Origin: Cololabis saira
Lineage: Eukaryota > Chordata > Actinopteri > Beloniformes > Belonidae
Assembly: GCF_033807715.1 (NCBI RefSeq)
Contig: NC_084599.1
Location: 30,588,125-30,652,124, forward strand
Direction: 5' to 3'
Length of the DNA stretch: 64,000 bases
Position 1 is the first letter of the stretch. Each line of letters begins with the position of its first letter. The position numbers and the translations under genes were made by a program. Below are positions 30,501-42,500 of this stretch, one piece after another. The notes beneath the pieces are model-generated. The model was given only the letters and a program-made list of their open reading frames with translations. It was not told the origin of the DNA and did no database searches.

Positions 30501-33500
30501 ATTTCAAACACCTTTTTTCCCCTTTACATTTGGAGTATTTGTATTTAGGCAGGTCTGGATATATTAAGTCAGGGAGTACACGATAGGTTAGGGTGCTCTG
30601 TATGTTAGTTGTGTTGTCTTGAAAAACATGACCATAAACTCAGCCACATAGGAGTTTCTTAAGAGAGTGTTTTCCAGAAACCTTTTCTAGACTGGCATTG
30701 TTGTTTTCTTGTTTATTGTGCATCTTTTAATAACAGCTAGTGGCTTTGATCAATCCTGGATGGGGTGGATGCAGTATGCTATTGTATAAAATGGATTTAA
30801 AAATGTATATTTATATCAGGATCAAAATTCCCATGAAACTCTTATTCTCCAAATAATAACAGTATTTGGTTTGGTGCGTATATAAAAAAGACATTTAAGT
30901 ATAAATGCATAATACATCTAGTTTTCATACTGCATGTTGTTCACTGTAAGTTTTGGAAGAATGTTTTTTGTCTTCAAAATGTTATACCACCTTGTTTTCA
31001 AGAACTGTCGGAAAGGGTCAGAGGACTTTCCACTGTGATGTAGGGCTGGGCGATATATCGAGATTTTAATATATATCGATATATTTTCGAACGTGATATG
31101 GTACGAGACAATATCGTTTATATCGATTTAAAAAAAAATATCATTTTTTTTATGATTTTGATATAGATTATTTTGTGACAAATTGACTTGAATGTTTTAT
31201 TTGAGATTTGCACAAATGTTTTTTTTATTTGCACAACTGTCAACCTCAGTGGAAAAGTCTGCCTGTTACTGTCTACATTGTATTAATTGCACAGTGTATT
31301 TTAATTTAATTGTTATGCAGGAAAGGGATATTTGTTTTATTTTATTCAAGAAGCATTTTTATTCTATATATGCAGGCAGTTTATTTTTATATCATTTGTT
31401 TTATACATTTTAATATTGTGCAGACCTCTGTTAATAAAGGTACCTGTGTGACATTTGGCACGAGGCATTGTATTAAAACTGACTGTTTTTTTAAGGGTTT
31501 GCCTCAGAAAAAAAAATGAAGCTAACAGAGATGCTATGCTATAATGCTTTGGGGGAAACCCCAATTATGGCACGGAAAAAATATTGATATATATCGAGTA
31601 TCGCCATTCAGCTAGAAAATATCGAGATATGACTTTTGGTCCATATTGCCCAGCCCTACTGGGATGTCACTAATAGATTTTCTCCATACTGTGTGTCACG
31701 ATGTCGCAAATGGGCCCAGTAAGCTGGAACGCGCCTACCTCATGTCAGTCAAAGTTAGCCGTGGCTACTGGCTCCTTTAGCTGATTCAGGCCGGAGGAGC
31801 TGTAGAGCTGCAGGAGAATATTTGCAGCAGGATGTTCAGGTTCAGATGTTTTGGTTACAGCATCAGAAATTACTGCTGCGTGAAGCCGGTGCTAGCACAA
31901 GCTTCCAAATGCTGCACTAAACTATGTATCAAGATGATGACTAATGAGGAAGTGATAATGGCTAACCACTGGCTAAGCCGACTGCTGATCAAGAGTCAAC
32001 ACTCCATATTTAAAATAAATGTATTGTCTTAAATAAATTCCTCTGTTGTGGTACAGGCTCCCATCCCCCAAGTGGTTAGTTGATGAACTGCAAGTTTGGT
32101 CACCTGAATGATCTGATTGGCTCTTCAGAAACCCTTTGAAACCCGTGCCATAGATCGCTGATTGGCTCTTAGTTTTGGCACGTCAAAACAGTGCCATAAC
32201 TCGTAGTTGTAAAAAAAAGTTTGTAGCTTTTGAAAAAAAGTTTGTAGCTTTTGTAAAAAAAGTTTGTGGCTTTGTAAAAAAAAGTTTGTAGCTTTGTAAA
32301 AAGTTTGTAGCTTTGTATCTAGAAGTACAAATATGTTTTGCAAGTACAAATATTTTTTGCACACGCACAAAATATTTCTACAAGTACAAATATTTTTTGC
32401 ACACGCACAAAATATTTCTACAAGTACAAAGTTTATTTACAAATACAAAATACTTATGGCATTAATTTGAGACCATAGGTTAGTAACTTCTGTAAAAATA
32501 CCACTTTTAGCTAATGTGAACAGACCAATTAGGGTAAAAGGTAATAGGTGGCAGCCAGCATCCCCTTTTCTTCCTGGTGGCGCTGGTCGTTTCAAACTGT
32601 TGTTTATCTTTTGATGCACACTCTTGGTTAGCTGTTATTTTTAGCTTTATTTTTTTTTTCCTTTTTTTGTGTACATGGAAGGCAGTTTTACTATTAAACT
32701 GCCACAATAAGCTCCCATAGATGATTTACAGGGATGAAACGAGACAGAGAAGACAGCGCTAGTTTTATTTTCATGTTCTGATCAATCCATGAGGGAGATT
32801 TATTTATGACATTTACTCACTAAACACAAGTTTGTGTGTTTTTTTTATTTTTCATAAAGTCATAAAAACACTCATGCCTGATTATTTATCTTCTGTTGCC
32901 CATAAAGTTTAAATTATTTCATGAAAAGAAGTAGAAATATAATATTTTATTCCAATTTTATCGGTCACCGTGTATTAAATGACATCACTGCTTCTTTACA
33001 AGCCTTTGAGAGCTACAGGACTGTCTAAGAAAATTAGAATATTGTGATAAAGTTCTTTATTTTCTGTAATACAAAAATGTCATACATTCTGCATTCATTA
33101 CAAATCAACTGAAATATTGCAAGCCTTTTAATATTGCTGATTATGGTTTACAGTTTAAGATTCCCAGAATATTCTAATTTTTTGAGATAGGATATTTGAG
33201 TTTTCTTAAGCTGTAAGCCATGATCAGCAATATTAAAATAATAAAAGGCTTGCAATATTTCAGTTGATTTGTAATGAATCCAGAATGTAGGACATTTTTG
33301 CATTACAGAAAATAAAGGACTTCATCACAATATTCTAATTTTCTGAGACAGTCCTGTATATTTGTTTGTTTGCAATGCTACATAAAGTAAAGAAAGAGGC
33401 TGAGAGATATTCCACCCAAACCCTGCCACTTACCTTCATTTTCAACATTCACAAACATTCTCTGATGTTTTGAACAACTTTTAAATTAACATGTTTGCAC

Positions 33501-36500
33501 ACATTGCATTAGGATTTAATGTAACCGAACAGGTCGGAAAAAAAAAAATCCCGTTTACAGTGGGTGTTTGAGTGTCTGCTTTCACCTTTGTGCCTGTGCG
33601 ATAACAGATATGGGTGGCGTCAGACGCTCTGCTGATGTCAACCCTCTCTTTCTCACCGTGTTTGCCTCCTACTCCGTGTCTCGACAGACAACATTTGCAG
33701 TTCAGTTGAAAATTAAACAGGATAAATAACACATAAAAGCACATTTCCCCCTCATACTTCCTCTCTCAGCAATTCACTTTCTCTCAGTGCACCACTGCTG
33801 ATATCATCAGTTCTTCTGATGGACAACTCCTAAAATAGCCTCCTCTTTTGCCTGTGGTTGCGTTCTCGCTGTCGTTTTTATCTCCCTTCTTATCTTCCTC
33901 TCATTTTTCTGCAGCATGTGCACAAACAAACATTCATCTCTATCCCTCTGGTCCACCTTTAGGCAATCCTTGATGCTTTTGCACTTTTCTTTCTGGGTAT
34001 TACTATCACAAATAACAATGATATATTACACTGTCAGTAAATATTGAACATGCAATCAAAAGGTAGTAATTCTGTCCTACAAAGAAGTTCCTGGGCAGGC
34101 TGAAACGCTCTGTTTAAAGTCCATAGGTTTTTTTTTTTGTTTTTTTTTATTTCTGTTTTTCCCCTCATCTCTCTACATTAACATGAAACATGTTTGCATA
34201 AATCCTGACGATTAGTTGGTCTGACATGCTCTAAACAAAGAAGCTGCCTTGCAAAGATACCCAGTATATAAAACATGGTTACAGCCTTCAGGTCTGAAAA
34301 ATAAAGCCAATATGGAACGACCTTTGTCTGCATTCTGTCTTCAAGGTAGCAGAGAGTGACTGCTTTATTTACAATAAAAAGCCCTTTTTGTGTTGAATAT
34401 TTAAAAGATGGCTTAAAGATAATAGTCTTTCATTGTGGATTTGTATTTCACATCCTTTTTAATATAGAATTTTGTTCATGTTAAATATTGTGTGTCAACA
34501 AAAACCGTGAAAACAGGTGATCAAATACAGTGGCGACTCTGGCATGAACAGTCCAGTAGGACACAACACACACTGCAGTTATAAGTGGCCTCTCATGTTT
34601 CTGTGACGCTGCCTACAGCCCAAATTTGCTTAGTTTTAAATGCAGGGTTTTCATTACATGTAAATGATCGTTGCACACCGCCACGCCAAAATGAAAGCTG
34701 CAAGATGATAACCAACCTAGCTTTCTGCTCATCCTACCATCCACCAAAACTGAGTCATCCCAGAATGTTTATTGGATGGCCACAGCGATCTACGGAGCCC
34801 GCGTTGGACATGCGCACTGTGATTTCAGCAGTTGATACTTAGACAAGTGCCAGCCCCATTTTTAGGTGCTTCAGGTGCTGAGAGGATTACTCTTCCTTCT
34901 TTTAAATATTTTTATCCCCCACTTTTTTCCCATTTTTTTCACCCAGTGCAGTCCTGGGCATTGCTCACCCTGCAGGTCTCAAGTCTCCTCCTTACCTGCT
35001 GCTTCTTTTCACCTGACAGGTGGGGCTTCTCTTGATCAGGTCTGAAAAGTAGCGCATGGAAGGATCACATTATCCCCGCCAGATCCTCCCCACCCCCTCG
35101 GGTGCCCCGCATGGCCAGAGGGGGCAGTGTATAGGACTGCTGCATGTTTTTGTGAGGGTAGCTCACATTAGCACCCACATTGTCCCCAGCGAGAATTTAA
35201 CCCAGGACTTTCTAGCTGTGAGGCGGCTACACTGCCAGCTGCGCCACCGTGCCCCTGGGATTGCGCTTCCTGAGCCTGACACAAATATATAAAACAGGAT
35301 TGTTTTTGTAAGAGAATCGGTCTTCATATAATTACATCTGGGATAACAACCGATTCAGATATAAGTCACTATTTTACTGGTTTACTCAGATCCACCGCTA
35401 CCAGCCACATAAGAAAGATCATGTGCAAAAAGCTCAGCTTGGAAGTTTAAAGGAGTCCACAAAACAACTCATCAGTCAAGTAAAAGTGACACAAGCGGAA
35501 ACAATTTGTCATTTGACAAAATTGTATAGCGTAAGAAAAGTAATATGTTTTTTCTAACATTAAAGGCCACACATTAAAAAAACACTTTCATGTGTTTGAA
35601 AAAGTATATTTGAGTGTTTGAAATGCCAATCAACATTATCCAAACGTTTAGTGTGTGCTAACGTACCTTAGCCTAGCCATAGAAGGGTTATGGCTTTGGT
35701 TTTTCCTCTTCGATACAAAGAACTAGTCTTGATTCAACTTGGGTCTCTAGGGGCCAGTACCAGCGGACACAGAAGAACTTTTCCCTGGACAACATTGGAT
35801 ATGGATGCAACCAATCAGAGAAAGAAATCATGTGATTGTGATGTAGGCAAAGCCAAAACCAGACTAGCGTCATCAAAACACATCCAAGTTGGAGTTCACT
35901 GGTGTAGGAACTTGTTCATCCAGGATGTTATTAGCAATCTTGGATGGTGTAAAAAGTGGCTTTTGGGTGCTCATGTGTGAATCATCCCAGGAAGCCTGGC
36001 TCTTCTCTGCTGCAATTGGTTTGGTACATTCTGTACCAGAGGAAGTAAACAGGAATTTTACAGCAGAAAATTCACATTCAAACAGCTGGTCAGCCATAAG
36101 TGAATGGTTATCGCTGATGCTGCTCCTAAAGAGTCAATACAATCACTTCTGTTTTTTTTCTTTTTCTATACAGATGTTAGAGCTACAGTATATAATCTTA
36201 TGTCCAGATTTAAATGACTACTACTCTAACTAATGACAGTTGTCTAAAAGATGCAGATGGAAATGTCTCTAGTTTGTGGGTATTTGATGTTAAATTATAT
36301 TTTCTCAAAAAGTCGGGGGGATCAGCTGTTTTGAGTTTAACATTTTCCATCAATCATTTTACTGAACTTAGCCCAACAAATATTTCACAGTTGGTTAGAT
36401 GAGGACCCAAGCGCAGGAGAGCAGGAGCCAGGAGTTGCAAAAAACAGGATTTATTAATCAAAAAACAAGAACAAAAACACTGCAGAGCAGGATTTAACAA

Positions 36501-39500
36501 AACACGAGAGAAAAAAACAAAAATCTGACAGGACACATGGCGGAAGGAAACAGTACAGACCAACAGGGAGAAGGGGAATGACAAGACCAGATATACACAG
36601 GGGATAACGAGACACAGGTGCAGACAATCAGGGCAGATGGAAACAGGAGGGAGAGAACTGAAACTCAAAAAACTGGGGGGAAGTGTCAAACCCTGACAAA
36701 AAGTCTGTCAAACAGCTAAAACTAAACAAAGCTAAAGAAAGGGCTTAAGCCGGGAATACACTGTGCGATATTTTGAATGGTATGAGACTGCCCCATCTCA
36801 CACTGCACGACTAGATCGCGGAGTTCAAAAGTTTAGAGCCCACGATTTACGTTCTCACACTGTACGAGCCGATGCTCGGATGCGACCCGTCTGCTCACAC
36901 TATACGATCATAATCCTCCCGTCGGACCTCTGTGTACTGGAACTCGAGGCCGGTTCTGGGGCACGGGTAGGCTGTTCCAACCCAAACGTGCGTCCTGCCC
37001 ACCCGATCAAAGGTTATGGGATCCTTTATTTTTTTTATAATTTTATTTTTTTATATATATATATTTAAAAAATCCCAAAATATCTGTACCGTTTCTGGTT
37101 GGGTGGTCACTGCGCATCATTTTTAGACATAACAATGAACGCATACCGCAAAAGTTGTGTCTCGCGGAGGAACCCGACGTCCCAGCAAAATGAGAAGAGA
37201 AAAAAAGAGTTGTTCCGAACAGTACAGCACAATGATAAAAACGAAATCACATTATGGGCGATTTTTATTATTTCACTTTAGTTTATAATTCATCTTCATT
37301 GTGGCATCATATAACACTGTTTTAGTCATTTTTGTGCACTTTTTGGCTCATTATATTGTATTTTTCTACATATTTGGGAAGACGAGGTTGCGCACATTGT
37401 ATGACGTCAGGTTTGTTTACATCAGGGGCCGCTGTTATTGGTCCAGCACGATCACGTGACGCGTCCGAAGCGCTCCTCGACACAGGCACCGCTGGAAATA
37501 GTCCCGCTATTAAAATAACGATCTTGAAAATACTTCCCAAAAATCCGAGTTCAAACTTTTATCCTATGCTTAACATAAATAGCTCTTTTTTTTAAAGTGA
37601 AAAGAATTTACACGCAGGAGGTGGGAACGAGATGAAACGAAAAGGTGGGTGACCTGACGGCCTACAGCAGACAGCGCACACACTGAAGGCTGATTTATGG
37701 TTCCGCGTTACACCAACGCAGAGCCTACGGCGCAGGGTACGTGGCGACACGCACCGAACGTGGAAATGCGGTCTTTTTCTGCTATTAAAACATGTTGTAG
37801 TGTGACACTAAAACTACAAATAATAGTTTTTGAGGTGACATCAGAGATTGCGCATGCTCTCTGTGAAAGGATGAGGTAAATCGGGTCGCAGCACGGCTTC
37901 AACTGTGCGATTCCTTCACGAGGAGCGACCAGGATTTCAAACATGCTTGATTTTATTGCGACCTCACGATTTGTGATCGGGAGCTCGTCGTGAGGTGTTA
38001 ATCTCTCGTCGTTACCCCACGTACACCGCACGAGGCACGAGCAACGATTGGGTCAAAATCGGGCCGATCAAAAAAAAGTCGCACGACTGGAAAATCGGCT
38101 CAAAACGAGCCGATAATCGCACAGTGTATGCCCGGCTTTACAGAGAATTGGCTAGAGACAGTAAATGGTGCATTCGGGGCATTAAAGTGGAGTTGAACCT
38201 GAAAGGAAAGTGTCAGTTTTGATGGTTAAGATTTGTCTGAAGGAAAAAATTAGAAAAAAAAGGAATATCTTTGGTTTTAGAGCATTAAAAATATTCTTAA
38301 AGAAATTGTGATTTGTGCATTTTAGCACAACATTAATCGAAGAAAAGACTTACCCGTATTTTCCGCACCTGCATATAAGCCGCATCTGCTCTATTTTTAA
38401 AAAAATAATAAAAAGATATACAAGCCGCACCTGCATATAAGCCGCATCCGCTCTAGTTAAAAAAAAAAAGATATGCAAGCTGCAGATATTTATGTTAGAG
38501 TAGATATTCACTACATGTCACTCACTCATCTCACTCACTCATCTTCTCCCGCTTATCCGTTACCGGGTCGCGGGGGCAGCAGCCTCAGCAGGGATGCCCA
38601 GACTTCCTTCACCCCAGACACCTCCTCCAGCTCTTCCGGGGGGAGTCCGAGGCGTTCCCAGGCCAGCCGAGAGACATAGTCTCTCCAGCGTGTCCTGGGT
38701 CTTCCCCGGGGTCTCCTCCCGGTGGGACATGCCTGGAACACCTCCCTAGGGAGGCGTCCAGGAGGCATCCGGTACAGATGCCCAAGCCACCTCAGCTGAC
38801 TCCTCTCAATGTGGAGGAGTAGCGGCTCGACTCCGAGCTCCTCCCGGGTGACCGAACTCCTCACCCTATCTCTAAGGGAGCGTCCAGCCACCCTGCGGAG
38901 GAAACTCATCTCGGCCGCTTGTATCCGCGATCTTGTCCTTTCGGTCACTACCCAAAGTTCATGACCATAGGTGAGGGTAGGGGCGTAGATTGACCGGTAA
39001 ATCGAGAGCTTCGCCTTTCGACTCAGCTCCCTCTTTACCACGACGGTCCAGTACATCGACCGCATTACTGCGGACGCTGCACCGATCCGCCTGTCAATCT
39101 CACGCTCCATTGTTCCCTCACTCGTGAACAAGATCCCGAGATACTTGAACTCCTCCACCTGAGGCAGGACTTCTCCACCCACCCGGAGAAGGCATGCCAC
39201 CCTTTTCCGGTCGAGAACCATGGCCTCGGTCTTGGAGGTGCTGATTCTCATCCCTGCCGCGTCGCACACGGCCGCAAACCGCCCCAGCACATGCTGGAGG
39301 TCCCGGTCTGATGAAGCCAACAGGACAACATCATCTGCAAAAAGCAGAGATGAAATCCTGAGGTTCCCAAACCGGATCCCCTCCGGCCCCTGGCTGCGCC
39401 TAGAAATCCTGTCCATAAAAATTATGAACAGGACCGGTGACAAAGGGCAGCCCTGCCGGAGTCCAACATGCACCGGGAACAAGTCTGACTTACTGCCGGC

Positions 39501-42500
39501 AATGCGAACCAGACTCCTGCTTCGATCATACAGAGACCGGACAGCCCTTAGTAGAGGGCCCCGGACTCCATACTCACTCAGCACCCCCCACAGAATGGCA
39601 CGAGGGACACGGTCAAATGCCTTCTCCAGATCCACAAAACACATGTAGACTGGTTGGGCAAATTCCCATGAACCCTCGAGCACCCTGCGGAGGGTATAGA
39701 GCTGGTCCAGTGTTCCACGACCGGGACGAAAACCGCATTGTTCCTCCTAGCTGGGAGGGAATATGTGAAAAATCATAAAGATTGTGCACTTGGTGACAAG
39801 TTTTTGATATTTGGCATGGTGTTAGGTATGGACATAAGGTTTTCAAAAACCACCGCAAACAAATTGGGACGGCGCCCCTAGTGGCCGGTTTGCAGAAAAT
39901 TCAAAATGGCTCCTGCTGAAAAGACCAAAGGTCATATCTCAGCTTCTCTTAATCCTAGATTGTTGTATATTGTCACTTTCTCTACTTTTTTGGTGCTAGG
40001 AATTCAATTCTGAGATAAATTTCCTATTTCAAGGTCATGTTGAAGGTCAAATTTGATTTCCAAGGTCATTTTTTGCACAAAAAACTCAATATCTCTAGAA
40101 TTAAGTCACATAGAAAGATTATAGAGGGCTCTAGACCCATATTTTCAACCCCAAGGTATGCAATTTTCTGTTTATTAGACAGGTCACTATCACTGTAGTA
40201 TCAATAACCTAATTTGGTGAGCATTATGGCCATCGTTCAAGCTTTGGGAAAAAAAACTAAAAAAACTGTCTATGTATGTGAAACAAAGTCACATAGAAAA
40301 ATTAAAGGACTGTAGCCCCATTCACTCCCATGGAATTTAATGTGTTTATTGGACATATATTACAATCACTAGTTTTTTTGTTGCAAAATCATTAGCAAAA
40401 AACTGGCCAAATCTTTAACATAAGACACAGGAACAGTTCACCATAACTGCTGAGTCACCGGGGCACCCCAGAACTTTTTCAACTCCTATGTCAGAGTTTC
40501 TTGGGACAAGAAGAACCACGTGTGAAGTAAGTGTACTGTGATTGTCCAGATGTGTAGCATATATACATTGACTTTCCCACATTCCTGATTGGAGTTTGCA
40601 GTCACCATGTTGATTATTGAGCTAGCTAGCTAGCTAGCGATAAAAAATGCATGAGATTATTAATAAGATTATTAATAATAAAGATTATTATTTAGAACTT
40701 CACATGATTCTGCTAAACAACCTTCATCAGAGCTTCATGTTTGCCGATTAAGGCAAGGTACATTTTAAACCGATCTTGATTACTGAGCTAGCTAGCTATT
40801 AGACTAGTCTTAGTTTGTTCTGAAAACTCTAGTCTATTGAACTATTTGGTGTAGAGTGTTTATAGAAAGATCATTTAGGTGCACCAAACCAATATTTTCA
40901 CCACTGGTGTTGCAGCATCTCTTCTAAATGGCAAGCATGTCAAACGTACACGGCACGGTATGCATACCAGCTTACTCTTGTCTGGCTCCATGTACTTCAA
41001 GTACAGGCATATGATGAATACTGCCAAGAGGGCTGTGGGCCTCATGAAACCATGGAGATGTGGGAGAATCGACTTATGAGTAATGCTCCAACAATCTCTT
41101 ACTGGCTGAGGGACTACCTGGTGATCAACTGCCGCCTCATCCGGGGTCAGCGAGTGGGCAATTGGCCACTAACCCTGAAAGCTTGTGAGGATCTGTGCCC
41201 ATGGTTATTTGCCTTTGGACCTACAAACTATGCCCGCTGGATGCCAGTCTTCTTGAAAGACATGGCACGGCTACCAGATACCCACCCATCAGTCCATAAG
41301 GCTTTCATGGAGGGCAAGTTTGTCGTACAACGTGGTGAAAAGAAGTTCACATTAATGGCACTATATCAAAGCCAGGAGCACAGCATCAAGTTTCTAAAGG
41401 AGGATAGTGTATCAAAGGGCCTCTATGGTCAGCAAGAGGAGAAGGAGATCATCGAGCTCTCAAAACCTGAAGTCCTACGGGCCATTGATGAGTTTGAGGT
41501 TGCTCTGCCTGTTGCTCTGCCTCAAGGAACAAGGAAAGCCTGGAGCACCCAGAGTCTGCAGATGCTCCTCAATCATCTGTTCGCTCTCTGTGATCTTGTC
41601 AAGGATGAAAAAGTTGTAAATCCCTTCAAAGAAATGGGTACAGAGCTCATCACCTTGGATACTGGTGAGGTCATGGACCATGAGATCTCGAACTGCCTCA
41701 GGGAAGCACCAAACATTGGTAAAACCATGTTCACAGAGTTTGTAAGGGACAGAATAGAAAAAGCAACCAAACCCTTATCTGATGTAATTCCAAAAGCCGC
41801 CCTGTTCACATTCACCAACCAGCCACCTGTGGATCTGAAGAAGGGTGCTACCAAGCTGCGCTCTGCCAAAGCAAATACAGCTCTAATCACCAAGCTCTTC
41901 TTGTCCCTACAAGCCCGTCCTGATCTAGACATCGATTAATTCTTTGAGCACGAGAATCAGCGTGAGCCTCCATCCTTGTCTGATCAAGGCAAACTCCGGT
42001 CAGGAACCAAGTCAGATATTCTTGGATGCCTACCAGGAATGCCTGGTCCTGGCCCCTCTCCATCAGCAAAAGAGGCTTCTGTAGTTGCTTGATATGGCAG
42101 CTGTAATACATATCATCAAGACCCAACGTGCCAGAGTGTTTGCAGAGTACACTCAAACTTGCTACCCTACTTGCGCAGCCTGATGACTGACAGGACAACA
42201 AGAGTGGATGCGGTCTGGGACACATATATAGAGGCAAGTCTCAAATCCCAGACTCGTGTCAAGCGGGGTGGGACTGCAGGGTCTCGAACACGAGTGTCCG
42301 CTAAGATACCTCTACCAAAGGGAGCTCAATGGCAGAAGTTCCTCAAGGACAGTCAAAATAAAGACCAGCTCTTTCAGTACCTTAGTCAGGAACTTCAAGA
42401 GATCACAGCTGGCTCAGAGTACCACCTTCTCACAACAAAGGCTGACCTTGTCCTGAGCAACAAACCGACTGACCTAGAAACCTTGTCACCATGTCAACAA

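Noticed and set aside
32341..32420. CRISPR-like direct repeats
   Set aside because: The 40-bp copies are contiguous with no spacers, and the genome is eukaryotic.
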